NCBI RefSeq assembly: GCF_016864575.1
Contig: NZ_CP044125.1
Location: 992,001-1,056,000 of the forward strand
DNA: 64,000 nt
Source of the DNA: Rhizobium sp. BG4
GTDB lineage: Bacteria > Pseudomonadota > Alphaproteobacteria > Rhizobiales > Rhizobiaceae
Reading direction: 5' to 3'
Below are positions 26,699 through 35,107 of this stretch, one piece after another (within the stretch, counting starts at the first letter, position 1; every line of letters starts with the position of its first letter). The position numbers and the translations under genes were made by a program. The notes below the pieces were generated by a model. It was not told the origin of the DNA. It did no database searches and saw only the letters and a program-made list of their open reading frames with translations.

Positions 26699-28477
26699 TC
26701 AGGCCAGGATGGCGCGGGCTGCGGCAAGGCTCGCGGCACCATTGACGGTGCGGTCCTTCAGGGCAGCGGTTTCGGAAAGCAGGTTTTCGGCGGCGAAGCG
26801 GCAGAGCGCGATGCGGCCCTCTTCAGCGCCGTCGCCGGTCTTGGCGAGGCCGCCCTTGGCGAGATAGCCGCTCGTCAGAACCAGGCCGAACAGGCGCTGG
26901 TAGGGCGTGGCACCCGAGAGCGCTTCGGCGATCCTGCCATCGGCCTGTGCCTTCATAAGCCAATCGGTGGCTTCCGTCAGGTCGGCGATTGCGGCATCGA
27001 GGCGGGCGGCGGTTTCGCCGAAGGAAGCGAGGTTCGAGCCCCGCACGGCGTCGGCGATGGCAGAGAGCTCGGCGATGAAGCCTTTGACATGCTCGCCATT
27101 CGAGAGCGGCAGCTTGCGGGTGACGAGGTCGATCGCCTGGATGCCGTTGGTGCCCTCGTAGATCGGGGCGATACGGGCGTCGCGCAGGAAGCGGGCGGCA
27201 CCGGTTTCCTCGATAAAGCCCATGCCGCCATGAACCTGGATGCCGAGCGAGGCGACGTCGACGCCAGCGTCGGTCGCGAAGGACTTGGCGATCGGGGTCA
27301 GCAGGGCGGCGCGCTCCTGCCAGTGCCTGCTATCGCCGCTCCCCTGATGCGACATGTCGATGGCGTGGGCGCAGGAATAGGAAATGGCGCGCGCACCCTG
27401 CGTCAGTGCCTTCATCGTCAGCAGCATCCTGATGACATCGGGATGCTCGATAATCGGGCTCATGCCGGAGCCGGTCCAGCCGGGCGCCTTGCCCTGGGTG
27501 CGTTCTTTCGCGAAGGCGATGGCCTTCTGGGTCGCCGCCTCGGCGATCGCCACGCCCTGCATGCCGACCGTCAGGCGGGCATTGTTCATCATCGTGAACA
27601 TGCAGTTGAGGCCCTTGTTCTCCTCGCCGATCAGCCAGCCGATCGCGCCCTTCTCATCGCCGAACTTGCCGTCGCCATAGATCATCGTGCAGGTCGGCGA
27701 GCCGTGGATGCCCATCTTGTGTTCGAGCGAGTGGACGAAGACATCGTTGCGGGCGCCGAGCGAACCATCGGCGTTCACCAGGAATTTCGGGACGAGGAAG
27801 AGCGAGATGCCGCGCGTTCCGGCCGGCGCATCCGGCAGGCGGGCGAGGACGAGGTGGATGATGTTGTCGGTGGCGTCGTGTTCGCCCCAGGTGATGAAGA
27901 TCTTCTGGCCGAAGATGCGGTAGGTGCCGTCATCGCGGCGTTCGGCGCGGCTCTTCAGCGCTCCGACATCCGAACCGGCGTGCGGCTCGGTCAAGTTCAT
28001 CGTGCCGGTCCATTCGCCGGAGACCAGCTTCGGCAGGTAGGTCTGCTGTAGTTCAGAAGAGCCATGGGCGCTGAGCGCCTCGACGGCGCCCATCGTCAGC
28101 GTCGGGCAGAGCGCGAAGGCCGTGGCGCCGGAATTCCACATTTCGAGGGCGGCGACATTGAGCAGGACGGGCAGCCCCTGCCCGCCGAATTCTTCCGGCC
28201 CGGTCAGGCTGTTCCAGCCGCCGGCGATCCATTCCTGATAAAGCTTCGCCCAGCCATCGGGGGTCTTCACCTCGCCATCGATCAGGCGGGAGCCCTGCCT
28301 GTCGCCGATCTCGGCGAGCGGGGCGACTTCTTCGGTTGCGAAACGGCCGGCTTCGTTGAGGATCGCATCGACGAGGTCTTCGCCGAGATCGCCGAAGATG
28401 CCGCTATCCAGCGCATCCTTCAGACCAGCGACATGCTTCAGGGTGAAAGCGATATCCTCGACGGGCGCCTTGTACAT
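26699..28477 (-). CDS. Acyl-CoA dehydrogenase (long form, DmdC-like)
   Basis: A 592-residue FAD-dependent acyl-CoA dehydrogenase, longer than the usual 380-400. It belongs to the group with an N-terminal extension and an extra C-terminal domain that includes 3-methylmercaptopropionyl-CoA dehydrogenase. Typical segments are GWNSLTGPEEFGGQGLP, MNLTEPHAGSDVGALK, FITWGEHDATDNI, and QVHGGMGFIEETGAARFLRD with the catalytic-region Glu-Glu. The start at 28477 follows a GAGGAGA ribosome binding site. A MerR/LiuR-like palindrome lies upstream at 28545. Substrate not determined; branched-chain or medium-chain acyl-CoA is likely. Confidence 0.9.
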   Translation of the reverse strand: MYKAPVEDIAFTLKHVAGLKDALDSGIFGDLGEDLVDAILNEAGRFATEEVAPLAEIGDRQGSRLIDGEVKTPDGWAKLYQEWIAGGWNSLTGPEEFGGQGLPVLLNVAALEMWNSGATAFALCPTLTMGAVEALSAHGSSELQQTYLPKLVSGEWTGTMNLTEPHAGSDVGALKSRAERRDDGTYRIFGQKIFITWGEHDATDNIIHLVLARLPDAPAGTRGISLFLVPKFLVNADGSLGARNDVFVHSLEHKMGIHGSPTCTMIYGDGKFGDEKGAIGWLIGEENKGLNCMFTMMNNARLTVGMQGVAIAEAATQKAIAFAKERTQGKAPGWTGSGMSPIIEHPDVIRMLLTMKALTQGARAISYSCAHAIDMSHQGSGDSRHWQERAALLTPIAKSFATDAGVDVASLGIQVHGGMGFIEETGAARFLRDARIAPIYEGTNGIQAIDLVTRKLPLSNGEHVKGFIAELSAIADAVRGSNLASFGETAARLDAAIADLTEATDWLMKAQADGRIAEALSGATPYQRLFGLVLTSGYLAKGGLAKTGDGAEEGRIALCRFAAENLLSETAALKDRTVNGAASLAAARAILA

Positions 28478-28544
28478 CTTGTCTCCTCGCATCTCGGCCC
28501 TGCCCGCGGCATAGGCCATCCTCCGCTGCCAGAGCTAATTGATT

Positions 28545-28560
28545 TTTACGTAAACGTCAA
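28545..28560. promoter_or_regulatory. LiuR-like (MerR family) operator candidate upstream of the acyl-CoA dehydrogenase
   Basis: The site TTTACGTAAACGTCAA lies 68 bp upstream of the acyl-CoA dehydrogenase start, in the middle of a 22-bp near-palindrome (28539-28560). It resembles, from memory, the LiuR consensus that controls branched-chain amino-acid and acyl-CoA degradation in proteobacteria. It matches the palindrome at 43093-43108 in 14 of 16 positions. Confidence 0.5.
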
Positions 28561-28693
28561 TTTTGTTTTCGGATCTGCGCCATGATGTCCCGGCTCAAGT
28601 TTATTCGAGCCCTTGCACAAACTGGTGTCATGGAGAATCTCTAGAGCGGATTGCCAAAAAGAGAATGCCTGCGTCGAAGAGGATCCCCCGCCG

Positions 28694-29689
28694 ATGGATA
28701 CATTGCCCGCCAATATTCCCGGCTTGATCTGGGCCTATCGATTTCCGGCAGGATCAAAGACGGCGATCCGGCTGGAAAACAGCGCGCAGGCGGCCGAGCT
28801 CACCGCGCAGGACGGTTTCTACTGGCTGCATCTCAATCTCGTCGATGCCCGCGTGCCGGCGCTGCTGGAGCAGCTTACCGGGCTGAACGAGGATGCACGG
28901 GCGGCGCTGACGACGCGCGATACGCATGCGGCGCTCACCGTCGATGAGCAGATGCTCTATGGAACGCTGGTCGACTGCCAGCGCGAATTCGACCAGGACA
29001 CCGCCGATCTCGGCTGGCTGCATTTCGCGATCTCGGGCAAGTTCATCATCACCACCCGGCTTCAGCCGCTGCGCAGCGTCGATCGCGCCCGGATCATGAT
29101 CGAGAAGAACCCGGCGAAGTTCGATCATCCGGCGGATATCTTCGAGCTCCTGGTCATCGAGTTCCAGCGCACGCTGATCTCCGTCGTCATGGACCTGACA
29201 GACGAGCTCAATCTGATCGAGGATTTCGTCTACGACAACACGCCGCGCGACGAGCGGCGGCGGCTGGCGCCGGTGCGCCGGACGATCGTGCGTCTCCACC
29301 GGCACCTGAGAAACGTGCTGACGCTGATGCGCCGGGCCTCCGCCTCCGACGAGGACGAGATGCCCTTCGGCTTCGAGGACATTGCCGGGCGGCTGACGAG
29401 CCGGCTGGAAGCGGTCGATCACGACATCTACGCCCTGCAGGAGCGCGCCCGCCTGCTGCACGAAGAAATCGACTCGAAGCTCTCCTCGGAGACCAACCGG
29501 CATCTCTACATCCTGTCGATCATGACCGCCTTCCTGCTGCCGCCGACGCTGGTGACCGGCTTCTTCGGCATGAACACCGCCAACCTGCCCTTCGCGCAGG
29601 GCACCGGCGGCACGGAGTATGCGGTGGCGCTGATCCTCGCCTCGATCCTGTTTGCCTGGTGGCTCCTGAAGCGGGTCAACATTCTCTGA
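28694..29689 (+). CDS. CorA-type divalent cation transporter (ZntB-like)
   Basis: A 331-residue member of the CorA/ZntB family, homopentameric metal channels of the inner membrane. A long cytoplasmic N-terminal domain ends in a helical stalk, followed by two C-terminal membrane segments. The first carries the hallmark GMN (here FGMN, about residue 290). The start ATG at 28694 gives MDTLPANIPGL; the upstream frame from 28613 is not supported. Metal specificity (Mg, Zn or other) cannot be read from sequence. A strong terminator separates it from the convergent BA14K gene. Confidence 0.88.
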   Translation: MDTLPANIPGLIWAYRFPAGSKTAIRLENSAQAAELTAQDGFYWLHLNLVDARVPALLEQLTGLNEDARAALTTRDTHAALTVDEQMLYGTLVDCQREFDQDTADLGWLHFAISGKFIITTRLQPLRSVDRARIMIEKNPAKFDHPADIFELLVIEFQRTLISVVMDLTDELNLIEDFVYDNTPRDERRRLAPVRRTIVRLHRHLRNVLTLMRRASASDEDEMPFGFEDIAGRLTSRLEAVDHDIYALQERARLLHEEIDSKLSSETNRHLYILSIMTAFLLPPTLVTGFFGMNTANLPFAQGTGGTEYAVALILASILFAWWLLKRVNIL

Positions 29690-29693
29690 CAGC

Positions 29694-29725
29694 AAAAAGC
29701 CCGGCATCTCTGCCGGGCTCTTGTT
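29694..29725. terminator. Bidirectional terminator between the CorA-like and BA14K genes
   Basis: A perfect 9-bp stem, AGCCCGGCA (29698-29706) with TGCCGGGCT (29711-29719) around a 4-base loop. A5 on its left serves the minus-strand gene, and a weaker T-rich flank serves the plus-strand gene. Confidence 0.8.
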
Positions 29726-29742
29726 ATTCCGATCGCTCGATA

Positions 29743-30192
29743 TCAGTAGGGCGAATAGCACTGCTGACGCGGGCCGCCATAGGGCTGGAAGGTGTTGTCG
29801 TAGACGCGATACGAACGGTAGCGATTTTCGCACCAGCGGACATGCGCGGCCGTCAGGCGCGGCGCATAGGCCGGCGGCGGAGCGTAGTAGCGCGGCTGCG
29901 AGGCGATAGCGCCACCGATGATCGCACCGGCGCCGAAGGCAGCCAGCGGATACCAGTAGCCGTTATAGTGACGGTAGCCACGGCGATAGTACGGATAGCC
30001 GCGATAACCGCCATACCAGCCCGGACGGCCGTAATAGCGGCGATACTGGACATCCTGAACATTCGAAGCCTGCTCCTGCGGCGCGACCTGTGGCGCTGCC
30101 GGCAGCGGCATCGCTTCGGAAGGCAGGAAGCTCGTCAGGACAACGGCGGCGGACAGGACAGCGGCCGAAATCTTCTTACTGAGGCCAATCAT
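29743..30192 (-). CDS. BA14K family exported protein
   Basis: A 149-residue protein with a signal peptide (cleavage near SEA). A Gly-Tyr-Arg-rich middle (RRYYGRPGWYGGYRG and similar) is followed by a short hydrophobic segment with AAFGAGAIIGGAIA. The C terminus is the BA14K domain, with HVRWCENRYRSYRVYDNTF and two cysteines (WCENR and QQCYSPY). BA14K is an immunoreactive, lectin-like protein of Brucella, and rhizobia carry many paralogues of unknown role. The ATG at 30192 has a GGAGAA ribosome binding site. Confidence 0.88.
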   Translation of the reverse strand: MIGLSKKISAAVLSAAVVLTSFLPSEAMPLPAAPQVAPQEQASNVQDVQYRRYYGRPGWYGGYRGYPYYRRGYRHYNGYWYPLAAFGAGAIIGGAIASQPRYYAPPPAYAPRLTAAHVRWCENRYRSYRVYDNTFQPYGGPRQQCYSPY

Positions 30193-30353
30193 CGTAGTTC
30201 TCCAATCCCAAGAGCAGAATTTGCCTGCCAGCAAACGCGCGAGGGTGGAAATTGTTCCAACTGGCGTTTTCTTCAAGCACGGGTTGAAGTTACGAAAGCG
30301 CCGATGAACCGGAGATTAACCGGGGCATCGGCGCTCGTCAGATCACGCGAATG

Positions 30354-31598
30354 TCAGGCGACGACGGAAAGCTTCGCCTGGTCGCCCTGCAGGCGGTTGA
30401 CCATGAAGTTGGTGTACCACTCGAGGAACTGCATGACGCCGCCCTCGTGGAGCATCGAGTAGGGACCGGGCTCGTAGGCCGGCGAATGGATGCCGAAGGC
30501 ATTCTCTTCGACGATGCGGCGGTCCTGATCATTGGTCTCGGTCCAGACATGCGTCAGCTCTTCGAGATCGTAGTCGACGCCTTCGACGGCATCCTTGTGA
30601 ACGATCCACTTGGTGGTGACGGCCGTCTCGTTGGCGCTGAGCGGGATGACGCGGAAGGAGATCGCGTGGTCGCCGAGCAGGTGGTTCCAGGTCGTCGGGT
30701 AGTGGAAGAGCAACATGGTGCCGATCCGGTCGATGGTGACGTCTTCCGACAGCTTGCGCTTGACGGCCGGGCGGCCGGACATGGTGTAGCTCTCGGCATC
30801 CTCGATCAGCGGCATGCGGGCGGCGCGGAACTGGCCGTCCGGCGAGATCTGGAACTTGCTCGGCAGGCCGGCGGCCTCGCAGCGCGCCCAGTGGCCGGCG
30901 ATCTCCGGATCGTCGGCGCCGCCATCGGTGCCGGTGACGCTCGGGGCTTCCGGATAGGTGCGGCAGAGTTCCGGGTGGTTTGCGGCGCAGTGATAGCACT
31001 CGCGATTGTTTTCCCAGACAAGCTTCCAGTTGCCCTTTTCGATGATCGTGCTCTGGAAGGCGATCTTACCTTCGGCCAGGCGATGCGGCAGCATGTAGGG
31101 AGCGACCATGTCGCGAACCGGCTGGAAGTCCGGCGCCTTGTCGGCAAGGCAGATGAAGATGTAGCCGCCGAAGCTTTCGCAATGGACCGGCTTCAGGCCG
31201 AAGCCGCTCTTGTCGAAATCGTCGCCCATGTGGCGGGCGAAGGCGAGCTTGCCGTCGAGGTCGTAGGCCCACTGGTGATAGGGACAGACGAGACGGACCG
31301 ACGAGCCGTGCTCCTTGGTGCAGACGCGCGAGCCGCGGTGGCGGCAGGAATTGTGGAAGGCGCGGATGACATTGTCGCGGCCGCGGACGATGACGACAGG
31401 ATACTGGCCGATCTGCACGGTGAAATAGGCGCCCGCCTTCGGCAGTTCGCAATCGTGGCCCATAAAGAGCCAGTCGCGGTAGTAGATCATTTCCATATCG
31501 AGCTTGAAGTAGTCCTCGTCGATATAGAAGGGCTGCTCAAGGCTGAAGCCTTCGCGCCGGTTTTTGAGCTGCCGCAAAACGTTGCTGCGAATGTCCAT
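30354..31598 (-). CDS. Rieske non-haem iron oxygenase alpha subunit, GbcA/stachydrine-demethylase-like
   Basis: A 414-residue ring-hydroxylating-type oxygenase alpha subunit. The Rieske 2Fe-2S site is complete: CRHRG, then CPYHQW about 20 residues on. The iron-site segment NRECYHCAANHPE supplies the two histidines. Overall this resembles the glycine-betaine (GbcA) and stachydrine (Stc2) demethylases, which remove N-methyl groups as formaldehyde, more than true aromatic dioxygenases. No partner reductase (GbcB-like) lies nearby, so it must use one encoded elsewhere. I chose the ATG at 31598, about 8 bp after a GAGGAT site. An upstream ATG at 31604 is too close to that site. Confidence 0.85.
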   Translation of the reverse strand: MDIRSNVLRQLKNRREGFSLEQPFYIDEDYFKLDMEMIYYRDWLFMGHDCELPKAGAYFTVQIGQYPVVIVRGRDNVIRAFHNSCRHRGSRVCTKEHGSSVRLVCPYHQWAYDLDGKLAFARHMGDDFDKSGFGLKPVHCESFGGYIFICLADKAPDFQPVRDMVAPYMLPHRLAEGKIAFQSTIIEKGNWKLVWENNRECYHCAANHPELCRTYPEAPSVTGTDGGADDPEIAGHWARCEAAGLPSKFQISPDGQFRAARMPLIEDAESYTMSGRPAVKRKLSEDVTIDRIGTMLLFHYPTTWNHLLGDHAISFRVIPLSANETAVTTKWIVHKDAVEGVDYDLEELTHVWTETNDQDRRIVEENAFGIHSPAYEPGPYSMLHEGGVMQFLEWYTNFMVNRLQGDQAKLSVVA

Positions 31599-31999
31599 TT
31601 GCATATCCTCGTGCAATCGGCTCAGCCATCAAAGGCATGGCTTTCGGAAGCGTCTGGCTTCCCTCCCTCTCGGGAGCATTGGTCATGGGGGCATTTAAGC
31701 ACCGGGCTTCCCCGGGTCTTGGTTGTAAAGCGACATCGGCTTCGAAATTGACGACAGGATGACGCGTGGCTGCGAAAATCGAGGCCCTGACGGATTTTCC
31801 ACTCTTTTCCTTCGATTGCGACATTGCGAAAGCCACGGCGCAGACCCGTGCTCCGCTTGCCTTCCCCCGACATTATCCCAAATACGACACCGGGGTACTG
31901 CAAGTTTTCAGGGGTTGGCGCGGCTTGCGGCCTTAAGAGCACATTAAGCATGAACTCCTATTCTTGGGCCAAGGGACAAACGCTTACGGAATACGCGCC
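31599..31999. other. Gene-free stretch upstream of the Rieske oxygenase and the hypothetical gene
   Basis: About 400 bp between divergent genes. Frames of roughly 100 codons on the minus strand and one on the plus strand look like random open frames, rich in Arg/Ser/Pro with no motif. I see no clear repeat, RNA gene or operator. It should hold the promoters of both flanking genes. Confidence 0.6.
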
Positions 32000-32605
32000 A
32001 TGGCGAAACTTCGCTATTTCGACGTCAGGGACGAGACCAAACCGGAGGAGCCGCCAGCGGCGCCCCATTCCGAATTTCTGCGCACCGGGAAGATCACCCG
32101 GGAGCGAGCACACTGGCTGGCCGAAGAGCGCCGCTATCTCTCGCATCAGGAAGTCGCCGAAAAGACCGGCCGCAAGCTGCAATCGGCCGGTACCCAGGCG
32201 CATCAGCAGATCAACGGCTTCCACCGGGCGATCCAGTTTCCGAAGATGGTGTTTCACCGCACGCTGGCCGACAGCCCGCATCTCGGCTATTGCCATGTGA
32301 CGGCGTCGCGGACGAAATTCGCCCGCTACGAGGAGGTCAGCTGGGCCTTCTACATCGCCAATTTCTACGCCGATATCGGCGATAACGACAATTTCTTCCA
32401 CAAGATCAACATGCAGTATTCGCGCATGTATTTCGCCGTGGCGATCAAGCCGGGCGAACATACCGCGGAGAAGATGACGATCGACCGCACGGTGCGCGGC
32501 AACGGCGTGCTGTTCCGGACCGACGATCCGCAGGTGGCAATCAAGAACGTGCTGCTGCTCGGCGCACGCAACGAGCAGCTGCGCGAGATCATTCGTCAAC
32601 TCTGA
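32000..32605 (+). CDS. Conserved rhizobial hypothetical protein
   Basis: A 201-residue protein I cannot assign to a known activity (possibly the family named DUF6656). It is soluble and well-ordered in appearance. The N terminus is charged (DETKPEEPPAAPHSEFLRTG), with a central FHRTLADSPHLGYCHVTASRT block and aromatic-rich SWAFYIANFYADIGDND, and a C-terminal DDPQVAIKNVLLLGARNEQL. There is no signal peptide or membrane segment. I chose the ATG at 32000, since the 12-residue upstream extension looks non-coding. It is separate from Sua5 by 77 bp. Composition is like its neighbours, so there is no sign of transfer. Confidence 0.75.
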   Translation: MAKLRYFDVRDETKPEEPPAAPHSEFLRTGKITRERAHWLAEERRYLSHQEVAEKTGRKLQSAGTQAHQQINGFHRAIQFPKMVFHRTLADSPHLGYCHVTASRTKFARYEEVSWAFYIANFYADIGDNDNFFHKINMQYSRMYFAVAIKPGEHTAEKMTIDRTVRGNGVLFRTDDPQVAIKNVLLLGARNEQLREIIRQL

Positions 32606-32682
32606 TCGGGATCATTCGCCAGCTCTGATATTGATCGCAGACGCTCAAGGGCCTATGGACTGCCTGACATCAAAGGCGGCCC

Positions 32683-33657
32683 ATGGCACGGATCATCGAC
32701 ATTGCAGAACATAGAGAGGAAGCGCTGAGCGCTGCCTCGGCCGTTCTCGGCGATGGTCATCCTGTCGCGATCCCGACGGAAACGGTCTACGGCCTTGCCG
32801 CCGACGCCACCAACCCGGCCGCCATCACACGCATCTACGAGACCAAGGGACGGCCGCAGTTCAATCCGCTGATCTGCCATATGGCCGATCTTGCCATGGC
32901 CGAGCGTTACGCGGTGTTCGATCCGCTGTCGCGGGCGCTCGCCCAGGCTTTCTGGCCGGGTCCGCTGACGCTGGTGCTGCCGCTGAAGCCCGAAAGCGGG
33001 ATCCATGCGCTGGCGACTGCCGGCCTCGATACTGTCGGCATCCGCATTCCTAAGGGTTTTGCAGGTGACCTGATCCGCGCCTTCGACCGCCCGCTGGCCG
33101 CGCCGAGCGCCAATACCTCGGGCAAGATCAGCGCCACGAGCGCCGCGCATGTCGATGACGACCTCGGCGGCAAGATCCGGCTGATCCTTGATGCCGGCGC
33201 CAGCAAGGTCGGCGTCGAGTCGACGATCGTGAAGGTCGAGAATGGCGAGCTGACGCTGCTTCGCCCGGGCGGTCTCGCCGCTGCCGAAATCGAGCGCGTC
33301 GCCGGCAAGCGGCTGCGCCGCCAGAAGAAGGCATCCGCCGCCATCGAGGCACCGGGCATGCTGGCCTCGCACTATGCGCCGGGCGCCGCCGTGCGCCTGG
33401 ACGCCAGCACGATCGCTGCAGGCGAGGCGGCGATCCTGTTCGGGCCGCGCGACATCGAGGGCATGGAGAAGGCGGCGATCCGGCTGAACCTCAGCCTGGC
33501 AGGCGACCTTGCCGAGGCCGCTGCCAATCTTTTCGACTATATGAAGAAGGCCGACGCCAGTGGCGCGGCGACGATCGCCTTTGCGCCGATCCCCGACGAG
33601 GGGCTGGGCGAAGCGATCAATGACCGGCTGAGGCGGGCCGCCGCCCCGCGCGAATGA
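32683..33657 (+). CDS. L-threonylcarbamoyladenylate synthase, Sua5 type
   Basis: Makes threonylcarbamoyl-AMP from threonine, bicarbonate and ATP, the first step of the t6A37 tRNA modification. The YrdC domain (about residues 15-200) shows PTETVYGLAADATN, KGRPQFNPLICH and SANTSGKISATSA. The C-terminal Sua5 extension (about 225-324, starting after APGMLASHYAP) marks it as the long Sua5 form rather than TsaC. Length is normal. The following flavoprotein gene starts 19 bp downstream and may be co-transcribed. Confidence 0.93.
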   Translation: MARIIDIAEHREEALSAASAVLGDGHPVAIPTETVYGLAADATNPAAITRIYETKGRPQFNPLICHMADLAMAERYAVFDPLSRALAQAFWPGPLTLVLPLKPESGIHALATAGLDTVGIRIPKGFAGDLIRAFDRPLAAPSANTSGKISATSAAHVDDDLGGKIRLILDAGASKVGVESTIVKVENGELTLLRPGGLAAAEIERVAGKRLRRQKKASAAIEAPGMLASHYAPGAAVRLDASTIAAGEAAILFGPRDIEGMEKAAIRLNLSLAGDLAEAAANLFDYMKKADASGAATIAFAPIPDEGLGEAINDRLRRAAAPRE

Positions 33658-33676
33658 CGAACAAGGATCAGGGCCA

Positions 33677-35107
33677 ATGAGTGCTGCCGTTTCTGCCGAA
33701 CTGCTCGACCGCTTTACCGCCATTGTCGGCGAGAAACATGCGCTGCGCAGCGAAGCCGACCTGGCGCCGCACCTGATCGAGAACCGCGGCCTCTATCACG
33801 GCTCCTCCCCTCTCCTCCTGAAACCCGGCAATGTCGAGGAAGTCTCGGCGATCATGAAGCTTGCGAGCGAGACCGGCACGGCCGTCGTGCCGCAGACCGG
33901 CAATACCGGGCTCGTCGGCGGGCAGACGCCGCGCGAGGGCAAGTCCGACATCATCATTTCGCTCGAGCGGATGAACAGGATCCGCGACGTCGATCCGGTC
34001 GCCAATATTCTGGTTGCCGATGGCGGCGCGATTCTGGCTGAGGTGCAGAAGGCGGCAGAAGCGCATGGCAGGCTCTTTCCGCTGTCGCTCGGCTCGGAAG
34101 GCTCATGCCGCATCGGCGGCAATCTCTCCACCAATGCGGGCGGCACCGCCGTGCTTGCCTATGGCAACATGCGTCAGCTCTGCCTCGGCCTCGAAGTGGT
34201 GCTGCCGACCGGCGAAATCTGGGACGGCCTGCGCCGCCTGAAGAAGGACAATACGGGCTATGACCTGCGCGACCTCTTCATCGGCGCCGAGGGCACGCTC
34301 GGGATCATCACCGGCGCCGTGTTGAAGCTCTTTCCGCAGCCGCTCGGCAGGCAGGTGGCCTTTGCCGGGCTGAAGAGCCCTGAAGATGCGTTGGCCTTCT
34401 TCAATCTGGCGGGCAGCCTCTGCGGCACATCGCTGACCGGTTTCGAGCTGATGCCGCGCTTCGGCGTCGAGATCACCAGCAAGCATATCGAGGGCGTGCG
34501 CGATCCGCTGGAGAGCCCGCATCCCTGGTATGTGTTGATCGACATCTCGACCTCGGATTCAGCCGAGACCGCCGAGCGGATGATGAATGCGCTCCTGGAG
34601 AAAGGCTTCGAGGAAGGGCTGGTGCAGGACGCCACCATCGCCGCCTCTGTCGCCCAGCAGCAGGCGCTGTGGCACATGCGCGAGAGCATGTCGGATGCGC
34701 AGAAGCCGGAAGGCGGCTCGATCAAGCACGACGTTTCGGTGCCGGTCTCGCGCATTCCGCATTTCATGGCGGAAGCAGCCGAAGCGGTGATGGCGGCGAT
34801 GCCGGGCGCACGCATCTGCGCCTTCGGCCACATGGGCGACGGCAACATCCACTATAACATTTCGCAGCCTGTCGGCGCCGACAAGGCAGCCTTCATCGGC
34901 CGCTGGCGCGAGATGAACAAGATCGTTCACGGTCTGGTGCGTGCCCATGGCGGCTCTATTTCGGCCGAGCATGGCATCGGTCAGCTGAAGCGCGACGAGC
35001 TCGCTTCGATCCGCTCTGAGATCGAGATGGATCTGATGCATCGCATCAAGCGTGCCTTCGACCCGGCCGCGATCATGAACCCCGGCAAGGTGATCAGCCT
35101 CGATTAG
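33677..35107 (+). CDS. FAD-binding oxidoreductase, GlcD/D-2-hydroxyacid dehydrogenase-like
   Basis: A 476-residue flavoprotein of the FAD_binding_4 plus FAD-oxidase_C type. The FAD domain has VVPQTGNTGLVGGQ, GGNLSTNAGGTAVLAYGN and FIGAEGTLGIIT. The C-terminal domain has FGHMGDGNIHYNI and, near the end, GGSISAEHGIGQLKR, the histidine-rich substrate and metal region seen in D-2-hydroxyglutarate and D-lactate dehydrogenases. The exact 2-hydroxy acid is not clear. Its stop overlaps that of the convergent DUF1217 gene by three bases. Confidence 0.9.
   Translation: MSAAVSAELLDRFTAIVGEKHALRSEADLAPHLIENRGLYHGSSPLLLKPGNVEEVSAIMKLASETGTAVVPQTGNTGLVGGQTPREGKSDIIISLERMNRIRDVDPVANILVADGGAILAEVQKAAEAHGRLFPLSLGSEGSCRIGGNLSTNAGGTAVLAYGNMRQLCLGLEVVLPTGEIWDGLRRLKKDNTGYDLRDLFIGAEGTLGIITGAVLKLFPQPLGRQVAFAGLKSPEDALAFFNLAGSLCGTSLTGFELMPRFGVEITSKHIEGVRDPLESPHPWYVLIDISTSDSAETAERMMNALLEKGFEEGLVQDATIAASVAQQQALWHMRESMSDAQKPEGGSIKHDVSVPVSRIPHFMAEAAEAVMAAMPGARICAFGHMGDGNIHYNISQPVGADKAAFIGRWREMNKIVHGLVRAHGGSISAEHGIGQLKRDELASIRSEIEMDLMHRIKRAFDPAAIMNPGKVISLD

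Noticed and set aside
26690..28051. 453-codon open frame on the plus strand
   Set aside because: Antisense to the acyl-CoA dehydrogenase gene; no motifs.
31622..31951. Small genes upstream of the Rieske oxygenase
   Set aside because: Overlapping frames of about 100 codons with Arg/Ser-rich composition, no ribosome binding site and no recognisable domain.
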